Positions 37,337 through 46,972 of a stretch of 64,000 nucleotides of DNA are shown here, piece by piece. Both the position numbers and the translations under genes were made by a program. The stretch is taken from positions 1-64,000 of the forward strand of contig NZ_JAHEPS010000003.1 of the NCBI RefSeq assembly GCF_018596335.1, read 5' to 3'. This DNA comes from Shewanella jiangmenensis. Its GTDB lineage: Bacteria > Pseudomonadota > Gammaproteobacteria > Enterobacterales > Shewanellaceae. The notes below the pieces were generated by a model. The model was given only the letters and a program-made list of their open reading frames with translations. It was not told the DNA's origin and made no database searches. Each line of letters opens with the position of its first letter. Position 1 is the first letter of the stretch.

Positions 37337-38185
37337 GTGGCGGCACATTCCACTATCGGCGAGGCCCTGCAATGGGCCTTTAGCGCACTGGCGGGCAGCA
37401 GTGAATCGGCCAATCTCGATGCCGAAATCCTGCTGCAGCATAGCCTGGGTAAAAACCGCACTTTTCTGTACACCTGGCCCGAGCGGCAACTGACCAGTGA
37501 GCAGTGGAAACGCTTTGAGCAGATGATTGCAAGGCGCGCCAGTGGCGTGCCGGTAGCGCACATCATCGGCGAGCGGGAGTTTTGGTCGCTGCGCTTTATG
37601 GTGAACGAAACCACCCTTATTCCACGGCCGGACACCGAAATTCTGGTGGAAACCGCGCTTAATCTGCCACTGCCGGACAATGCCCATGTGCTGGATTTGG
37701 GTACCGGCACCGGCGCGATTGCGCTGGCGCTGGCAAGCGAGCGGCCAAACTGGCGTATCACAGCGCTGGATAAGGTGGTGGATGCGGTAAACCTTGCCAA
37801 GGCCAACCGCGATAATCTGGGGTTTACTCAGGTTGAGGTGCTGCAAAGTGATTGGTTCAGTGCGGTGAAAGACACTGATTTTCATCTGATAGTGTCAAAC
37901 CCGCCCTATATCGATGAGACCGATGAACACCTTGGCATGGGCGATGTGCGCTTTGAGCCACTGAGCGCGCTTACCGCCGCCGATGAGGGCTATGCTGACC
38001 TCAATCACATCGCCATGCACGCCCGCGAGCATCTGCTGCCGGGCGGCTATCTGCTGCTTGAGCACGGGTATGCTCAGGCATTGCGGATGCGCGAGACCTT
38101 AAATGGTCTTGGTTATCAGCGCGTAGCGACCGTGCGTGATTTTGGCTCTAACGAGCGCTGTACCCTGGGTTACTGGCGCGGCTAG
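37337..38185 (+). CDS. prmC: Release factor glutamine N5-methyltransferase PrmC
   Basis: Methylates the glutamine of the GGQ motif in RF1 and RF2, raising release activity. The SAM site is VLDLGTGTGAIALALA, and the substrate-gripping motif is SNPPYIDE. Length is 282 aa. It starts at a GTG three bases after the prfA stop. The pairing with prfA matches enzyme and substrate. Confidence 0.96.
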   Translation: MAAHSTIGEALQWAFSALAGSSESANLDAEILLQHSLGKNRTFLYTWPERQLTSEQWKRFEQMIARRASGVPVAHIIGEREFWSLRFMVNETTLIPRPDTEILVETALNLPLPDNAHVLDLGTGTGAIALALASERPNWRITALDKVVDAVNLAKANRDNLGFTQVEVLQSDWFSAVKDTDFHLIVSNPPYIDETDEHLGMGDVRFEPLSALTAADEGYADLNHIAMHAREHLLPGGYLLLEHGYAQALRMRETLNGLGYQRVATVRDFGSNERCTLGYWRG

Positions 38186-38331
38186 GCCGCGTTTGCCGCC
38201 CCGTTACACCCCCTGACAATTTCCCCGAAAATGGCCGCAGTTCAAGGCGTGCTTTGGCGCGCCGTGCCATGGTAACGGCGCTGTGATTCAGTTACACTAG
38301 CGCCTTTCATTTTCGGGGACATTCGCCAGTC

Positions 38332-38730
38332 ATGGAAACCATCAATAGCCTGTATCCTGTTGTAAAGCATCTTCATCTGACACTGATTGCCGTCAGTGTG
38401 CTGTTTTTTACCGTGCGTTTTATCCTCAAACTCAAAGGCTCGGCTGTGCTTGACAAAAAAGTGATGCGCATTGCGCCGCACATTGTCGACACCCTGCTGT
38501 TGCTGTCGGGTCTGGCGCTGGCCTTTATCATCAAGCAGTATCCTTTTGTCGACCCATGGCTCACTGAGAAAGTGCTCGCTGTGGTGGCTTACATTCTGCT
38601 TGGTGTGATGGCGATGAAGTCCAATCGCAACATTTTCTTCCGCGTGTTTGCGTTCCTCGGCGCCATCGCCTGGGTCGTGTATGCGGCAAAAATTGCCATG
38701 TTTAAACAGGCGATTATCCTCGCATCATGA
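38332..38730 (+). CDS. sirB2: SirB2-family membrane protein
   Basis: A 132-residue protein with four hydrophobic helices (around 10-28, 46-66, 82-98 and 102-122) of the SirB2/YchQ family. Function is unknown; the Salmonella name comes from a link to invasion-gene regulation that does not establish a mechanism. It lies after prmC and overlaps sirB1 as ATGA, the same arrangement as ychQ-ychA in E. coli. Confidence 0.88.
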   Translation: METINSLYPVVKHLHLTLIAVSVLFFTVRFILKLKGSAVLDKKVMRIAPHIVDTLLLLSGLALAFIIKQYPFVDPWLTEKVLAVVAYILLGVMAMKSNRNIFFRVFAFLGAIAWVVYAAKIAMFKQAIILAS

Positions 38731-39515
38731 GTGATTTTTCGTTGCAGGGCGGCATCTCGGTACCCGAGACGCCGCTTTCGATTATTGAGCACCTGGGGCT
38801 CATGTCCCGCGAGCAGGCTGAGTGGGCCTGGTATGAGATAGCCGGTGGTGTGCTCAGTCATTATCTGGTGGATCAGCGTGCGCGGCTCGATGCCATGCTG
38901 AGCTGGTTTTACCGCGACCTCGGTTTTAGTCCCCGCGAGCAGTATTTCAGCCTCGAAGCGGCAAGTCTTGCCCATGGTTTGCTTTACCGTCAGGGCAACA
39001 GCACAGTGCTGGCTACGGTTATTATGTTGCTCGCCAAACAGCTGGACTTGACGCTGGAGCCGATTTTGCTGCCGGGCCAAACCCTGCTTTGCTGGAAACA
39101 AGGCAAGCAAAAGCTGTTGCTTGACCCGCTTAGCGGCGAGTTTATCGACCGTAAAAGGGTGCATGCCCTGGTGCGCGGCGAGCTTGGCAATGCGGCGCCG
39201 ATGAAAGTCGCCTATGTCAAACCCGTGTCAGTCAAGGCGCTGGTCAGCCGCATGCTGCAGGAGCTTAAGGCCGGTGCGATTGTCGCTCAGCGATTTGATG
39301 TGGCACTGGAGTGCTGCAATATGCTGATTGACTGGCATCCGGACGATACCCTGCTCATCCGTGAGCGTGCCTTTATCGCCCAGCAACTCGGCGCCAACCG
39401 TCAGGCAGAGGCGGATTTGCGTCAGTTTATCGAACTAAGCCCGCACGATCCTGTGATTGAGCTGGTCAAGATGCAGCTCAAGGAGCTTTCGCAGCACCAT
39501 GAGACCCTGCACTGA
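38727..39515 (+). CDS. sirB1: SirB1/YchA-family transglutaminase-like TPR protein
   Basis: A 262-residue cytoplasmic protein. The N-terminal two thirds resemble the transglutaminase-like SirB1 domain (LGFSPREQYFSLEAAS, then GNSTVLATVIMLLAKQLDL), but the usual catalytic cysteine context is not clear, so activity is doubtful. The C-terminal third is TPR-like (FDVALECCNMLIDWHPDD, then RQAEADLRQFIELSPHDP). Translation is coupled to sirB2. Role unknown. Confidence 0.87.
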   Translation: MSDFSLQGGISVPETPLSIIEHLGLMSREQAEWAWYEIAGGVLSHYLVDQRARLDAMLSWFYRDLGFSPREQYFSLEAASLAHGLLYRQGNSTVLATVIMLLAKQLDLTLEPILLPGQTLLCWKQGKQKLLLDPLSGEFIDRKRVHALVRGELGNAAPMKVAYVKPVSVKALVSRMLQELKAGAIVAQRFDVALECCNMLIDWHPDDTLLIRERAFIAQQLGANRQAEADLRQFIELSPHDPVIELVKMQLKELSQHHETLH

Positions 39516-39561
39516 GTTATCCCGTTACACCCCATAATAACAATATCGAGAGGACAGAAAG

Positions 39562-40800
39562 ATGACCGCAGCACCCTTGGTCACCAACGACGCCACGGCG
39601 CTAGGCCTGCTGGCCATGATCCTGGGCTTTGTGTTTTACACCCAGGGCCATCCCGCATGGCAGAAGTTTTATAAATTCGTGCCAGCCTTGCTGCTGTGCT
39701 ACTTCCTGCCGTCACTGCTCAATACCTTTGGCATTGTGGATGGCAAGACGTCACAGCTGTATCCGGTTGCCTCTCGCTATTTACTGCCGGCCTGTCTGGT
39801 GCTGCTGATTCTGTCGGTGGATATCAAGGCCATTATGGGGCTCGGACCCAAGGCCGTTATCATGTTTTTGACCGGTACCGTGGGTATTGTGATTGGCGGG
39901 CCGATTGCGCTGTTGGTGGTATCGGCCATTGACCCGTCGCTGACCGCCAATCAGGGCCCGGATGCGGTATGGCGCGGCATGACCACGCTCGCCGGCAGCT
40001 GGATTGGCGGCAGTGCCAACCAGGCGGCAATGAAAGAGATTTATGAAGTAGGCGGCAACATTTTCTCGGTGATGGTGACCGTGGATGTGATTGTGGCTAA
40101 CATCTGGATGGCGGTGCTGCTTTACATGGCGTCCCGTCATAAAGAAATCGACGCCAAAACCGGTGCCGACACCACGGCCATTGAGACGCTCAAGGCCAAG
40201 GTTGAGAAATACCATGCCGAAAATTCCCGTAATCCCAGCCTGCGCGATCTGATGCTGCTGGTGGCGGTGGGCTTTGGCGTCACAGGTTTGTCCCATGCGG
40301 TGGCCGATTTTCTCGCACCCTGGTTTGAGGCCAACTATCCCTGGACCGCCCAGTACAGCCTGACCAGCAAGTTCTTCTGGCTGGTGGTGCTGGCAACCAC
40401 CCTGGGTCTGGCGATGTCCTTCAGTCCGGCCCGTCATCTCGAGGCGGCCGGTGCCTCCAAGGTAGCGACCGCATTTTTGTACGTGCTGGTGGCGACCATA
40501 GGTTTACATATGGACGTATCTAAAGTGATGGATACGCCCATTTACTTCCTGGTGGGGATCACCTGGATGGTGGTGCACGGCGGCTTTATGCTGCTGGTGG
40601 CCAAATTGATTAGAGCGCCGCTGTTTTATATGGCGGTGGGCAGCCAGGCCAACGTGGGCGGCGCGGCATCGGCGCCTGTGGTGGCCTCAGCCTTCCATCC
40701 GGCGCTGGCTCCGGTTGGGGTACTGCTGGCGGTGTTTGGCTATGTGCTTGGCACCTACATGGCGTGGCTGTGCGGCCAGTTGCTGCAGATTGTTGGTTAA
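39562..40800 (+). CDS. DUF819-family membrane protein
   Basis: A 412-residue inner-membrane protein with about ten to eleven hydrophobic segments, matching the DUF819 (YjcL-type) family. Motifs include the small-residue-rich GSWIGGSANQAAMKEIY and VGSQANVGGAASAPVVASAFHPALAPVGVLL in parts, which resemble transporter re-entrant regions. A cytoplasmic helix around residues 195-220 is charged. Substrate unknown. It is placed between sirB1 and kdsA, genes that are adjacent in E. coli, so it looks like an addition to the conserved order. Confidence 0.85.
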   Translation: MTAAPLVTNDATALGLLAMILGFVFYTQGHPAWQKFYKFVPALLLCYFLPSLLNTFGIVDGKTSQLYPVASRYLLPACLVLLILSVDIKAIMGLGPKAVIMFLTGTVGIVIGGPIALLVVSAIDPSLTANQGPDAVWRGMTTLAGSWIGGSANQAAMKEIYEVGGNIFSVMVTVDVIVANIWMAVLLYMASRHKEIDAKTGADTTAIETLKAKVEKYHAENSRNPSLRDLMLLVAVGFGVTGLSHAVADFLAPWFEANYPWTAQYSLTSKFFWLVVLATTLGLAMSFSPARHLEAAGASKVATAFLYVLVATIGLHMDVSKVMDTPIYFLVGITWMVVHGGFMLLVAKLIRAPLFYMAVGSQANVGGAASAPVVASAFHPALAPVGVLLAVFGYVLGTYMAWLCGQLLQIVG

Positions 40801-41694
<894 letters not shown>

Positions 41695-41724
41695 GCCATT
41701 TGGCATTTTGCCTGTGATATGCTC

Positions 41725-41752
41725 AAACGCCCGGCCTGTGCCGGGCGTTTTT
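41725..41752 (+). terminator. Rho-independent terminator after kdsA
   Basis: AAACGCCCGGC and GCCGGGCGTTT pair around a short loop, followed by a T run. It lies just before the next gene. Confidence 0.82.
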
Positions 41753-41778
41753 GTCTGAGTTTTCGGGAGCATACAACG

Positions 41779-42657
41779 ATGTGGGTCTTGTTCACCCTGA
41801 TGGCGGCTTTTATGCAGGCCTGGCGCAATGCCTTTCAAAGCGAGCTCAGTCGCGATGTGGGCGTGCTCGGGGTGACGCTGGCGCGCTTTATCTACGCCGG
41901 GCCTTTGGCGGCACTTTATCTGGCGGGCCTGTACCTGTGGCAGGATGCGCCGCTGCCAAGCTTCAATCTCAAGGCGGCGGGCTTTATTGTCGGCGCGGCG
42001 CTGATGCAAATTCTCGCGACAGCTCTCATGGTGCGGCTGTTCAAACTGCAAAACTTTGCGGTGGGCGCTGGTCTTGCCAAGAGTGAGGCGCTGGTGGCGG
42101 CTATTCTCGGCGTGCTGTTTTTCGGCACCAGTTTGAGTTTGCTTGGCTGGGGCGGGGTGCTGCTGGGCACTGTGGCGGTGTTTATGCTGTCAACCAAGGG
42201 CGGCGTGGGCGGCTTGTCGCTCAAAACTGTGCTGCTCGGACTTGGCAGTGGCAGCGCCTTTGCGCTCACCTCTCTTTGGGTGCGGGAAGCGAGCCTTAAC
42301 CTGATGCTGCCGTTTCCTCACCGCGCCGCCTGGGTGTTGCTGCTGGTGATTGTGCTGCAAACCATTCTGCTGCTTGGCTATCTTCTTATTAAAAATCGCA
42401 GTGAGCTCGATGCACTGCTTCGCCGCCCAAAGCTTACGCTTGCGGTGAGTGTCAGCAGTTGCTTAGGCTCCATCGGTTGGTTTTCGGCCATGTCGCTCAC
42501 CGCCGTGCCCTATGTGAAAACCTTAGGCCAGGTGGAGATCTTTTTTATGATGCTGGTGTCGGCGATTTATCTTAAGCAGTCCATAAAGGTAAAAGACATG
42601 GCCGCGCTGGTGCTGATTGGTCTTGCTGCGGTGATGGTGATGTGGCCAAGCGTATGA
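41779..42657 (+). CDS. EamA-family (DMT) transporter
   Basis: A 292-residue membrane protein with about ten hydrophobic helices arranged as two EamA repeats, typical of drug/metabolite-superfamily exporters. The second repeat ends TLGQVEIFFMMLVSAIYLKQ and LVLIGLAAVMVMW. The ATG at 41779 has a GGGAG ribosome site; the open frame upstream crosses the kdsA terminator and is rejected. Substrate cannot be told from sequence. Confidence 0.85.
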   Translation: MWVLFTLMAAFMQAWRNAFQSELSRDVGVLGVTLARFIYAGPLAALYLAGLYLWQDAPLPSFNLKAAGFIVGAALMQILATALMVRLFKLQNFAVGAGLAKSEALVAAILGVLFFGTSLSLLGWGGVLLGTVAVFMLSTKGGVGGLSLKTVLLGLGSGSAFALTSLWVREASLNLMLPFPHRAAWVLLLVIVLQTILLLGYLLIKNRSELDALLRRPKLTLAVSVSSCLGSIGWFSAMSLTAVPYVKTLGQVEIFFMMLVSAIYLKQSIKVKDMAALVLIGLAAVMVMWPSV

Positions 42658-42727
42658 GCTGTTGTCGTTTTGGTGGTCATTGGAGCCAGCTTGGCGTTTA
42701 ATTGGCTTCAGGCTTCAGTGGTTTTAG

Positions 42728-43657
42728 CTACGCAGCGGCTTCAATAGCCTTGATGGCATCAAACAGGGCGCGATTGGCTGGGGTGTCTATGCCATGGCGC
42801 TCACCCAGCCTGACCAGATAGCCATTAATGGCATCGATTTCGGTCTTGCGGCCATGCTCCACGTCCTGGCGCATCGATGAGCGATTGGCCGCGGTAAGCT
42901 TGATTACCGTCATCACCCGCGCTTTAAGTGCGGCTCTATCAAGCCGTATCCCTTCTTTGGCGGCAATTGCCAGCAGCTCATCAATCACAGCATCAATGGT
43001 GCTTTGATACTGAGGTGAGTCAAGCGCACCATTCTCAACACGGTCTCGGGCCGTCAGTGGATTAATGCAGGCATTAACTGCGAGTTTTTGCCACAGGGCG
43101 GTGAGAATATCGTCCACCCACTCGCTGCCGGGGATGGCCTGAAGCAGGCGCTGTTTCAGAGACTCACTCAGCGCCGGGCCACTGAAATGACCAAACTGGG
43201 TCAGGCCGGTGCCGGTTTGCTTAAGCTCTGTCGGGCTATTGCGAAGCGCGCCCTGGCTGCCAACGCGAAGCGCTCCCTGACTAGTGGTACCCAAACTTAA
43301 GCCGCGGCCAGCGAGCTTAGGTGCTATCGCTTCGTGGGGGCCAAGGCCGTTATGCAGCAGCAAAATATGGCAATCGGCGTTAAGCATCGGCAGCAGTGGC
43401 AGCAGCGCATCTTCTACCTGATAGGCTTTGACGGTGACGATAATGAGGTCAACGGTATTCAGCTTCGCCTCGGCAAAGCGGCGGCGCTGCACTTCAGCCA
43501 CCGTTTGAGTTGAGAGTGGGGTAAAACAAAACTCGGCGGTGAGCGCCTTGGCATCTCTGCCAAGCAGCATTGGCCAATCGGCGCGCTCAGATGTGCTTGC
43601 CAGTTGATGAGCAATCAGCTGGCCGACGGCACCCGCGCCGAGTATGGCGATGGTCAT
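42728..43657 (-). CDS. panE: 2-dehydropantoate 2-reductase (ketopantoate reductase) family
   Basis: An NADPH-dependent reductase making pantoate for coenzyme A. The N-terminal GAGAVGQLIAHQL is the dinucleotide fold. The catalytic lysine lies in KLAVNACINPLTA, with the family's conserved Asn within it, and the Glu is in the later helical domain. Length is 309 aa. Divergent family members reduce other 2-oxo acids, so specificity is probable rather than proven. It overlaps the preceding vanZ-like gene as ATGA. Confidence 0.87.
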   Translation of the reverse strand: MTIAILGAGAVGQLIAHQLASTSERADWPMLLGRDAKALTAEFCFTPLSTQTVAEVQRRRFAEAKLNTVDLIIVTVKAYQVEDALLPLLPMLNADCHILLLHNGLGPHEAIAPKLAGRGLSLGTTSQGALRVGSQGALRNSPTELKQTGTGLTQFGHFSGPALSESLKQRLLQAIPGSEWVDDILTALWQKLAVNACINPLTARDRVENGALDSPQYQSTIDAVIDELLAIAAKEGIRLDRAALKARVMTVIKLTAANRSSMRQDVEHGRKTEIDAINGYLVRLGERHGIDTPANRALFDAIKAIEAAA

Positions 43658-44013
43658 ACGCCTTCAAGCCTCGCGGCGCGAACATATTTGCGATACAGCC
43701 AGTAGGTGATAAAAAAGCCAGCAACGCCAGCGAGATCGGCAACGATATCGCCCCATGACGCTGAGCGGTAGGGCAGGCGTGACTGCACCACCTCAATCAG
43801 TCCGGCGTAAAGTGCCAGCGCGCCTAGCATGGTGTACCAACGCGGCCGGAAGGCAAGCTGGGTCAGCCATGCCAGACCAAAGAAAGAACCGAAATGTCCT
43901 ACCTTGTCGAGGTTGGGAATGGTCTGGGGATAGTTAGGCTTGGAAAACACCAGATAGCTGGTGACGACCAGCGCAATAAGCAGAAAAATCTTGAACAACA
44001 ACTGCCGGTTCAT
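43654..44013 (-). CDS. VanZ-like membrane protein
   Basis: A 119-residue protein with four hydrophobic segments. Family features are DKVGHFGSFFGLAWL and the later EVVQSRLPYRSASWGDIVADLAG (in parts GRSASWGD-like), typical of VanZ-domain proteins found in many proteobacteria. Function is unknown; VanZ itself affects teicoplanin resistance, but that role should not be transferred. The ATG at 44013 is chosen; a start nine codons upstream is possible. Confidence 0.82.
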   Translation of the reverse strand: MNRQLLFKIFLLIALVVTSYLVFSKPNYPQTIPNLDKVGHFGSFFGLAWLTQLAFRPRWYTMLGALALYAGLIEVVQSRLPYRSASWGDIVADLAGVAGFFITYWLYRKYVRAARLEGV

Positions 44014-44350
44014 CACAGGGGTTCCACACAGGATGGTCACAGGGGCGCAACGCCCAAGTTAGGTAATAGGGCTGCAAAGCGCCCATGATAGGGAATTGCT
44101 GTGCCAAAGTCATCAGCACGGCTGTAAAACTCTGTGTCACCGACGGTACACCGACATTAACGCAACTATGCAGCGACATGGTGCCGGCGAGCCTACTGTC
44201 TGCTGTGATAGCACCTGCTGTAATATTGCCTACTGTGATAGTGCCGATTGGCGGCTGTTATCGCGTAGAGGCTTCAACTTGGCTGCCGCAGCCGTTAAAC
44301 TAACGGCATATTTTGTTTCAGCTGTCAGTAATAGCTAAGGTTTAATCACT
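44014..44350. other. Intergenic region with a short tandem array
   Basis: A 337-bp gap between the divergent vanZ-like gene and yajQ. It contains the 15-bp array at 44201-44245 and otherwise no coding frame with a ribosome site. Promoters for both flanking genes should lie here, but I cannot place them firmly. Confidence 0.5.
44201..44245. repeat. 15-bp x 3 tandem array, intergenic
   Basis: Units at 44201, 44216 and 44231 of the form TGCTGTGATAGTGCC with several substitutions each. A partial, more decayed copy may precede them. Confidence 0.7.
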
Positions 44351-44836
44351 ATGCCTTCGTTCGATATAGTGTCAGAAGTGGATGCGGTAGAGCTTAAAAA
44401 CGCCGTCGAAAACACCCGCCGTGAGATGGACACCCGTTTTGATTTTCGTGGCGTTGAGTACAGCGTGGATTTTAAAGATTTTGTCGTCACACTGCGCGCC
44501 GAAACCGATTTCCAGTGTGGTCAGATGGTCGACATTTTGCGTGGTCAGCTTGCCAAGCGTAATGTGGATGCCAAGGCCATGGAACTGGATCCCAAGGTGG
44601 TGCACACCGGCAAAACCTTTGCGCAAACTGTGAAGTTCAAGCAGGGCATAGAGCAGGACGTGGCCAAAAAGCTGGTGAAGCTGATTAAAGACAGCAAGGT
44701 GAAGGTGCAGGCGCAAATTCAGGGCGATTCGGTGCGGGTGACCGGCAAGAAGCGCGACGATTTGCAGGCGATTATGCAGCTTGCGCGTACCAGCGAGCTT
44801 GGTCAGCCCTTTCAGTTCAATAACTTCCGCGATTAA
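44351..44836 (+). CDS. yajQ: YajQ family nucleotide-binding protein
   Basis: A 161-residue protein of the YajQ/DUF520 family. It starts [19 protein letters not shown] and has the typical TRFDFRG and [30 protein letters not shown] in parts. E. coli YajQ binds nucleotides or RNA, and in Xanthomonas a homologue is a c-di-GMP-responsive transcription co-regulator; with two c-di-GMP proteins in this window that is suggestive only. It is followed by a strong bidirectional terminator. Confidence 0.95.
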   Translation: MPSFDIVSEVDAVELKNAVENTRREMDTRFDFRGVEYSVDFKDFVVTLRAETDFQCGQMVDILRGQLAKRNVDAKAMELDPKVVHTGKTFAQTVKFKQGIEQDVAKKLVKLIKDSKVKVQAQIQGDSVRVTGKKRDDLQAIMQLARTSELGQPFQFNNFRD

Positions 44837-44856
44837 ACCAGGGCTTGTCGCCAAAC

Positions 44857-44890
44857 GAAAACGGCAGTCACCGAGTGACTGCCGTTTTTT
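44857..44890. terminator. Bidirectional terminator between yajQ and ampG
   Basis: AAAACGGCAGTCAC and GTGACTGCCGTTTT pair around CGA, with T or A runs on both sides. It serves both convergent genes. Confidence 0.88.
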
Positions 44891-44905
44891 GTTTGCGCCA
44901 GGCTC

Positions 44906-46318
44906 TCAGCGTGTCTCTTCCTGAGGTTGTTCCTCAGAGGCTCTCGAAAGGGGCTTATGTGGCACGGTTTTGTTGACCAGCCACACCAGAATAAGCACCG
45001 GCAGGCCGATTAAACTCGCGCTGACAAAGAAATTCACATAACCATAGGCATCGACCCAGGCGCCGGAGAAGCCGGCGATAAACTTGGGGAACAGCAGCAT
45101 GATGGACGAGAGCAGCGCATACTGGGTGGCGCTGTAGCCAGAGCTCGTCAGCCCCGAGAGATAGGCGATAAAGGCCGCTGTGGCAATGCCGCCGCTGAAG
45201 TTATCAATCGAGATGGCGACGGTAAGAAGCGTCATGTCGTAGCCGACCATCGCCTGCCAGGCAAACAGCAGATTGGTGGTAGCGACCAGCAGCGCACCCA
45301 AAAACAGGATTTTCATGGTGCCATAACGCGCCAGTAAAATCCCGCCAAAGGCCGCGCCCACCAGGGTCATAATAAGGCCGTAAACCTTACTTAAAAACGC
45401 GATTTCTTCCTTGGAAAAGCCCATGTCCACGTAAAACACGTTGGCCATGATGCCCATGACTATGTCGGAAATCCGGTAGCATGAAATCAGCGCCAGAATA
45501 AGAAACGCGCTTTTGCCGTAGCGTTTGAAAAAGTCGATAAAGGGTGCGACCACGGCGCTGTAAACCCACGACAGCGCGGCGGCCACCCGCGGGCTGTGGC
45601 GGGCTTTAAGCTTTTCGCGCATCAGCGCTTCATCTTCGTTGGCCTTGCCTGCATCCACGGTGGGCTCTTTGGCAAACAGGGTGGTGATAATGCCAATCAG
45701 CATCAGGCCGGCCATCACGCTGTAGGCCGTCTGCCAGGCCGCGAGGTTGTAGCCTGTGCTTTCGGGGGCGACCCAGGCGGCGATAGTCAAAGCACCGGCG
45801 GTCGAGACTATCATGGCGCTGCGATAGCCAATCTGGTAGGCGGCTGCCATGGCTGCCTGCATTTCTTCCGGCGCCGAATCAATCCGAAACGCATCGATGA
45901 CGATATCCTGGGTTGCCGAGGCAAAGGCCACCAACAGGGCGCACAGCGCAAGGTGAGTGAGGTTTTCCATTGGGTCGCTGCCGGCCATCCCAAGTATGGC
46001 GCCGATTAGCAGTAACTGGGCAAACAGCATCCAGCCGCGGCGACGGCCAAACAGCCGGGAGAAAATCGGCAGCGGCATCCTGTCCACCAAGGGTGACCAG
46101 AGCCATTTGAATGCGTACAGAATGGCAATCCAGCTGAAATAGCCGATAGCGGCGCGGTCGACCCCCGCTTCACGCAGCCAAAAGGATAGGGTGGAAAACA
46201 CCAGCATCAGCGGCAAACCAGCGGAGAATCCCAGCAGCAACATCACCAGTACCCGGCGATGGCGGTACACGGCGAGCAAATCCCAGGTTTTACTTAAGGC
46301 GTTGGCAATAAAAGACAT
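44906..46318 (-). CDS. ampG: Muropeptide permease AmpG
   Basis: An inner-membrane MFS transporter of 12 or more helices that imports anhydro-muropeptides made by lytic transglycosylases, for cell-wall recycling and, where AmpR/AmpC exist, beta-lactamase induction. Typical segments are LLLGFSAGLPLMLVFSTLSFWL (in parts), FKWLWSPLVDR, GRRRGWM, SATQDIVIDAFRID and SGLTSSGYSATQYALLSS. I start at the ATG at 46318 (MSFIANALSKTW), giving 470 aa; the longer open frame adds a non-hydrophobic leader unlike the family. The C-terminus is charged. Confidence 0.93.
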   Translation of the reverse strand: MSFIANALSKTWDLLAVYRHRRVLVMLLLGFSAGLPLMLVFSTLSFWLREAGVDRAAIGYFSWIAILYAFKWLWSPLVDRMPLPIFSRLFGRRRGWMLFAQLLLIGAILGMAGSDPMENLTHLALCALLVAFASATQDIVIDAFRIDSAPEEMQAAMAAAYQIGYRSAMIVSTAGALTIAAWVAPESTGYNLAAWQTAYSVMAGLMLIGIITTLFAKEPTVDAGKANEDEALMREKLKARHSPRVAAALSWVYSAVVAPFIDFFKRYGKSAFLILALISCYRISDIVMGIMANVFYVDMGFSKEEIAFLSKVYGLIMTLVGAAFGGILLARYGTMKILFLGALLVATTNLLFAWQAMVGYDMTLLTVAISIDNFSGGIATAAFIAYLSGLTSSGYSATQYALLSSIMLLFPKFIAGFSGAWVDAYGYVNFFVSASLIGLPVLILVWLVNKTVPHKPLSRASEEQPQEETR

Positions 46319-46535
46319 AAAAGCCACAAAGAAGTGGGGGTGCCCTAGCATACCCCAGTTCACCGAGCCTGGGTCAAGCCTGTACAGCCAAGGCGCTGCT
46401 TTATGCATCGATAGTTGACGCGCTCGCCTTGAGAGACTCAATTGAAGGCTCACGGAAAACGGAAAACAGCAGGCTGTCGCTGTGAAAGGTTTGGCGATGT
46501 TTTGATAACAGGCTGGTCATTCTGGGCTTTAAATA

Positions 46536-46563
46536 GAAAGCCCCACCCAGTGGGGTGGGGCTT
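46536..46563. terminator. GC-rich hairpin between the unknown gene and ampG
   Basis: AAAGCCCCACCC and GGGTGGGGCTT pair around a 3-4 nt loop. On the minus strand it is followed by a T-containing stretch (TTTCTATTT), ending transcription from the 46579-46905 gene. Confidence 0.7.
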
Positions 46564-46578
46564 AACGGGGTGCCGGGT

Positions 46579-46905
46579 TCAGGACGCTGGCCTTACACCA
46601 ACACAGCCGCCGGGTAACTCGCCGCCTATGCTCAGGAAGTCACAGCAATCGTGCAGCTGCTTTCGCAGAAACTGATTGCCGCGAAGAACCCAAACGGGCC
46701 AGCGATCAAAGCAGTGTATCAGGTGCCAGAAAACCTTTTCCGTATCAGATTGCGCTTCACCCTGTGGCTGGAGCTGTTGCCACTCCTCCAGGGTATCCCA
46801 CAAATACAGTTGGATTTCGCGATAATCGAGCTCGTTACTCAAAAATGCTCTTCCATACTGAGCCAGTTGGGGCGCTTTGGTATCGATGAAATCCGAAGGT
46901 GTCAT
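46579..46905 (-). CDS. Conserved-looking protein of unknown function
   Basis: I do not recognise the family. A 108-residue acidic, tryptophan-rich protein (MTPSDFIDTKAPQLAQYG at the start) with no signal peptide or membrane helix. A perfect AGGAGG ribosome site precedes the ATG and a terminator follows the stop, so it is very likely real. The middle is helical (FLSNELDYREIQLYLWDTL, then EKVFWHLIHCFDRWPVWVL). Three cysteines, C69-like and CC near residues 87-88, have no metal pattern. It lies between ppiA and ampG. Confidence 0.72.
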   Translation of the reverse strand: MTPSDFIDTKAPQLAQYGRAFLSNELDYREIQLYLWDTLEEWQQLQPQGEAQSDTEKVFWHLIHCFDRWPVWVLRGNQFLRKQLHDCCDFLSIGGELPGGCVGVRPAS

Positions 46906-46972
46906 CGGTTCGCCTCCTTGTTGTTACCGTTTCAGTATAGCCAGCTTTTGAGTAACGGCTCAAAAACAGTGT

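Noticed and set aside
36176..37885. 569-residue open frame on the minus strand across prfA and prmC
   Set aside because: Antisense shadow of two certain genes; His/Gln-rich composition typical of such shadows.
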